From positions 111,802 to 175,801 of the forward strand of contig JAXMAR010000012.1 of NCBI GenBank assembly GCA_046350295.1: a stretch of DNA of 64,000 nt, in the 5' to 3' direction. Made by a program: the position numbers and the translations under genes. Source of the stretch: JAXMAR01 sp046350295. Its GTDB lineage: Bacteria; Planctomycetota; Planctomycetia; Gemmatales; Gemmataceae. Positions within the stretch are counted from its first letter, which is position 1; each line of letters begins with the position of its first letter. The notes under the pieces were generated by a model that had not been told where the DNA came from, did not search any database, and saw only the letters and a program-made list of their open reading frames with translations. Of the stretch, positions 60,553 through 64,000 are shown piece by piece.

Positions 60553-63045
60553 TCAGCGCACGGGAAGCGGCTTCTGGCCGGCGAGCGGACGGTAGTACTC
60601 GGCGGTGCTCGCACAGGTCGATGTGGGTGACGTCGTCCGGGCGGCGCGCTTCCAGTCGGCGGCCCAGTCGGTGTGGCAGGTAGTGAGGATGATTTGCAGC
60701 TTGTGGTCGCGGGCGAGGTCGAGGAGGAAGTTCTCGGTGGCGGCGCGACGGGTGGGGTCGAAGGCGACAAGGCTGTCGTCGAGCATGATGAAGACGGGGC
60801 CGCACGTTTCGGCGAGGGCCCGGCCGACGGCGACCTTGACGGCGAGGGCGGCCTGATGGCGCTCGCCGAACGATAAGTGCCTGGGCTCCCAGGGCTTGGC
60901 CAGGCCGCTTTCCTTGACGTGCGTGACCTTCAGCTCGGGGCTCAGCACCACCTCGCCGCCCGCGCCGCTGGTCAGGGCGGCCAGGTGCTCGGTCACTTTC
61001 TTGCTGAGATCCACGGGGACGTGGGCCGCGAGGGCTTCCATCTTTTGCTCGATGCGTTCCTTGAGGAGTAGCCGGGCGTCTTGCAGCAGCGATTCGCGTT
61101 TGAAGGCCTCGTTGGCGTCTTCGAGGTCGTCCTTGATCGCTTCCAGGGAGCGGTGGGACTGGACTTGCTTGAGCTGGCCGCTCCAGTCGGCGACTTTCTT
61201 CTCGGCTTCGAGAAGTTGTGCGGCGATTCGGGCAAGTTCCTGGCGTTTGGCGGCGAGGGTCGTGCGGAAATAGTTCTGCAGGGGGGCGCTCGGCTCGCGC
61301 TGCAATTCGTCGGCGCCGGTGAAGGCGGCGGCGAGATCGGCGGCCTTGTTCCTGGTGGTCTCGAGGTTGCGCTTGTGGAGGCTGCGCTCGGCATCGTTAG
61401 GGCGGCGCTCCTCGAGAACACGCAGATTCTCCTTCGCCTGCTGGATCTCGCCCTGTTTTCGTTCGCTCCAGGCTTTGAGGTCAGCGACGGCGTGAAGCCG
61501 TTTGCCGGTCCACGCTTCCTTATCGCTCAACGTGAGCTTGTTGTCGGATTGGGCGGCGAGGGTTAGCTGCAGCTCGCCTTTGACAGCATCCAGTGTCCGA
61601 GGCCCTAAAAGGTCGCGGAGCCGGCTCTTCTGTTCCGTCAGGTCGCGCTGGAGCTGCGCCTTCTCCTCGGCGGCGGCGAGGAACGCGGCCATTGTCTTCA
61701 CGTCGAACTTCGCAAGGAGCTTTTCGCTTCTTTCCTCGGCGGTCTGCGCCGCGGCTTTGAGAGGGAGGACGTCGGCCTTACCGGCGGCGGTGAAGGTGAG
61801 GCCGTCGGCAACGACGGTGACGCGGCCGGCGATGCCTTTGTGCGACTCGCCGGCATTGAGCTTGATTTCGCGCTCGGGTTGGCCGTCCTCGGCGACTTTG
61901 AGGACGCGTGGCGTCTTGTCGGCACTCAGCTCGAAGCGGACGCCGGTGGCTTCGATCTTGTCCCGGGCGGCTGTGATCTGGTTTTGAAGCTTTTCGTACT
62001 CCTTGACGTCGGCGGGATCGGGGCGTTTCCTGGCGGCGAGCTGGGATTCGAGGGCGGCGTATTCCTCCTGCGCCTTGGTCGCGCCTTCCACCGATTGCCG
62101 CAGGGCGTCGATCTTGCGCGTCAGCTCCTCGTCGCGGGCGAAGCGGTACTGGGAGAGCAACTGGTCGCGCTCGCGCTGCTTGGTCTCGAGATCCTTGGCG
62201 AGGGCGGCCATGTCCTCGTCGAGCTGGGCCCATTCGGCCTGCGTCTTGACCATGTCGTCACGCGTTGCGGCCATCTGGACGGCGGGGGCGAGGAGCTTGT
62301 CGAGTTGTTCAAGTTTTTGGACCTCGCATTGAAGGGTGCGCTCCTGTTCCTTGATCCCGTCGCGGCGCTTGCGAGCCAGGTCGAGCTGGTCGCGCTGGCG
62401 GGCGATGGCCTGCTCGATGACAGTCGCGTCCTCCAGCTCCTGTTGCAGGTCTTCGGCTCGGACCTTCGCCTGCGTCAAGGCGCCTTTCAACTGGCCGCCG
62501 TGGTCGCCCTTGCGGGCGGCGTCATGGTCTCTTTCAAGCGATTTGACGACTTGCTTCGGATCGGGGCCGGCCCCGCGGATGGTGGCCGCGGTGAGGAGGG
62601 AGTGGCCGTCGGAGGGGAAGTCGTCGAGGACGAGGCCCATGTCGTCTTGCCGGCCCCAGAGGAGAAGGGCGGCGGCCTCGGCGGAGATGGGGAGCGTCTC
62701 CTGCACCTTGTCGAGGGCCTTCTTCTTGCCTTTGATCGTTGGGGCGCCGGCTTCCGTCCATTCCCCCTTGTCGTCGGTGAGGTAACGCTTGAGGGAGACC
62801 GCGGCCGCGTCCTGGCCGAAGGAGAGGCCGAGGGTGACGGTGGGGACGCTGTCGGCGGCGAACTCGGAGATGAAGCTGTCGCGGACCTCCTTGGGGCTGA
62901 AGAAGAGGGCGGCGAGGATGGCCTGCTGCAGCGTGCTCTTGCCGGCGCCGTTGGGGGCGGCGATGACGGTGAGCGGGGCGCCGAGGTCGAGCTTGAGCGA
63001 CTCGATCCTTCGCACGTGCCGCAGCTCGACGCTATGGATCCTCAT
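60553..63045 (-). CDS. sbcC: SbcC/Rad50-like SMC ATPase
   Basis: This 830-residue protein has an N-terminal P-loop, VIAAPNGAGKSTLQQAILAA (about residues 24-43), long coiled coils (about 170-340 and 500-700) and a C-terminal ABC half with LSFGERHQAALAVKVAVGRA (signature) and VFIMLDDSLVAF (Walker B). It should work with the SbcD-like nuclease to process DNA ends. The ATG at 63043-63045 overlaps the upstream stop by ATGA. Near the end two compensating frameshifts (about 60,600-60,640) replace the expected DDVTHIDLCEH; the tail AEYYRPLAGQKPLPVR returns to frame. Confidence 0.9.
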   Translation of the reverse strand: MRIHSVELRHVRRIESLKLDLGAPLTVIAAPNGAGKSTLQQAILAALFFSPKEVRDSFISEFAADSVPTVTLGLSFGQDAAAVSLKRYLTDDKGEWTEAGAPTIKGKKKALDKVQETLPISAEAAALLLWGRQDDMGLVLDDFPSDGHSLLTAATIRGAGPDPKQVVKSLERDHDAARKGDHGGQLKGALTQAKVRAEDLQQELEDATVIEQAIARQRDQLDLARKRRDGIKEQERTLQCEVQKLEQLDKLLAPAVQMAATRDDMVKTQAEWAQLDEDMAALAKDLETKQRERDQLLSQYRFARDEELTRKIDALRQSVEGATKAQEEYAALESQLAARKRPDPADVKEYEKLQNQITAARDKIEATGVRFELSADKTPRVLKVAEDGQPEREIKLNAGESHKGIAGRVTVVADGLTFTAAGKADVLPLKAAAQTAEERSEKLLAKFDVKTMAAFLAAAEEKAQLQRDLTEQKSRLRDLLGPRTLDAVKGELQLTLAAQSDNKLTLSDKEAWTGKRLHAVADLKAWSERKQGEIQQAKENLRVLEERRPNDAERSLHKRNLETTRNKAADLAAAFTGADELQREPSAPLQNYFRTTLAAKRQELARIAAQLLEAEKKVADWSGQLKQVQSHRSLEAIKDDLEDANEAFKRESLLQDARLLLKERIEQKMEALAAHVPVDLSKKVTEHLAALTSGAGGEVVLSPELKVTHVKESGLAKPWEPRHLSFGERHQAALAVKVAVGRALAETCGPVFIMLDDSLVAFDPTRRAATENFLLDLARDHKLQIILTTCHTDWAADWKRAARTTSPTSTCASTAEYYRPLAGQKPLPVR

Positions 63046-64000
63046 GCTTGGTCCCCATCCTGGACTTTGTCGCGGCCGAGCTGCAGGGCGACGGCGAGCA
63101 GGGCGCGGCGCTCGTCGTCGGTCGTCCGCTCCATTTCCTTCGCGAGATCGAGGAGCGCTTCCTTGATGGCGCCGGAGGCGAGGGCTTGCAGGTCGAAATC
63201 GGCGAGGTTGACCGAGGGGCGGATGGCGCCGCGGCGCTCGGTGTGGACGCCGTTGGCGCGGAGGCTGGCTTCGAGGCGGTCGAGACGGTCGCCGGCGCCG
63301 GCCCAGTCGGCGCCGCCGCGGACCTTGAGGCGGACCACGAAGCGGCTCGGCTCGGGGCTCGCCTTGATCTCCTCCAGGAGGCGGTCGACCCGGTCGAGGT
63401 CGGCCGAGCCGCGCAGCGTGAGCTGGCGCCAGTCGCGTTTGCCGGTCTTGACACGGCGCAGGGACGGCGTCTGCCCCGGGTGGATGGTGGCGAGGAGAGC
63501 GTAACCGGCGTCGCCGGTGAACTGGTCGGGCTCGTGCGTGCCGCAATAACAGAACGCGCGGCGGCACTCGTCGCTATCGCCCCACGGCGGATAGAGGCCG
63601 TGGAAATGGCCGAGGGCGACGTAATCGGCTTCGAGCGCCTGGAGGTCGCGCTCGGTGAAGGGATAGGCGTCGGTTTCGCCCTCGGGGACGGGGCCGCCCT
63701 GAAGCGTGCCGTGCGCGAGGACGACGCGAGCGGGGCCGGGGCGGCGCGGCAGGCGGGCTGCCCAGGGGGGCTCGGGGCTGAAACGGGTCAGGCAGGGGTA
63801 AGCCTCGACGACGAGCTTGCCGTCCATCAGCTCGACCGCTTCGGCGGAGAGGAGGAGATGGACGGAGGAGGCGCCGGCGAGGGCCTGGCGAAACGCGGTC
63901 CAGAGCGAGGCGGAATCGGCGGGGTCGTGATTGCCGGGGATGATGAGGGCGGGGATCGGCTGGCCGGCGCTGGATCGAAGGTTCACCAGACTGTGCGCGG
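63042..64000 (-). CDS. sbcD: SbcD-like DNA repair exonuclease, 5' end beyond window
   Basis: At least 319 residues of a calcineurin-like metallophosphoesterase are visible. The metal motif LIIPGNHDPADSASLW and the GHFH motif in ADYVALGHFHGLYPPW identify the Mre11/SbcD branch. The first metal motifs (DxH, GD) must lie outside the window, and the frame is open to the edge; a GTG at 63986 is not the true start. The gene overlaps sbcC by 4 bp, consistent with a two-subunit nuclease-ATPase complex. Confidence 0.9.
   Translation of the reverse strand, partial: AHSLVNLRSSAGQPIPALIIPGNHDPADSASLWTAFRQALAGASSVHLLLSAEAVELMDGKLVVEAYPCLTRFSPEPPWAARLPRRPGPARVVLAHGTLQGGPVPEGETDAYPFTERDLQALEADYVALGHFHGLYPPWGDSDECRRAFCYCGTHEPDQFTGDAGYALLATIHPGQTPSLRRVKTGKRDWRQLTLRGSADLDRVDRLLEEIKASPEPSRFVVRLKVRGGADWAGAGDRLDRLEASLRANGVHTERRGAIRPSVNLADFDLQALASGAIKEALLDLAKEMERTTDDERRALLAVALQLGRDKVQDGDQA

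Overview
The window looks like chromosomal DNA of a high-GC planctomycete, probably Gemmata-like. The evidence is the set of families typical of that phylum: PSD1/DUF1549/DUF1553 and DUF1501 proteins, a TIGR03067 protein, a protein with the LETLE-type N-terminal motif, PQQ-like and WD40 propeller proteins, HGD-type Ser/Thr kinases, and many short palindromic intergenic repeats. Species assignment is inference; no rRNA or tRNA gene was recognised.

Layout. 1-9.5 kb: a cut-off PSD1/DUF1549 gene, a VapC-type toxin-antitoxin pair with a frameshifted toxin, small secreted proteins, an ECF sigma factor, a run of carbon-metabolism genes (DSD1-type PLP enzyme, eda, kdgK, nnrE, GNAT) and an FHA/protein-kinase pair on the opposite strand. 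9.8-27 kb: one long flagellar locus, flgB-flgC-fliE-fliF-fliG-fliH-fliI-fliJ-motE-like-fliO-fliP-fliQ-fliR-flhB-flhA, then a 60-aa membrane protein, a frameshifted fliA-type sigma factor, a 68-aa Cys-rich protein, a coiled-coil lipoprotein, and fliL-fliM-fliN. It encodes rod, MS ring, export gate, ATPase and switch, and its cistrons are separated by palindromes and short tandem repeats. 27-34 kb: a D-glutamate-cyclase-like gene facing queC, a proline-rich secreted protein, DUF3365 and DUF3500 proteins, greA and an orphan SecD-P1-like protein.

34.1-35.5 kb is a repeat graveyard: a 133-bp direct repeat, REP-like palindromes, a remnant of a REP-associated tyrosine transposase, an Rhs YD-repeat fragment and an immunity-like ORF running into it. 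35.8-46.8 kb: an argG homologue with a degenerate ATP-pyrophosphatase motif, a divergent XRE regulator, secreted proteins, a PSD1/DUF1553-DUF1501 operon split by a small overlapping HicA-like gene pair, a WD40 protein and a ComF-type phosphoribosyltransferase. 47-51 kb: an SGNH hydrolase-carbamoyltransferase-SxtJ-DUF5989 cassette. 51-64 kb, all on the minus strand: dxs, CARDB-like and PQQ-like secreted proteins, a LamG/PKD/RTX surface protein, a GH32-like propeller protein, and an sbcC-like/sbcD-like pair cut by the window end.

Reading frames are broken in several genes (vapC, fliA, the SecD-P1-like gene, the LamG protein, the GH32-like protein, the sbcC 3' end). The density is highest at 58.3-60.6 kb, where pairs of shifts compensate each other. 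I therefore suspect local sequence error there at least as much as genuine decay.
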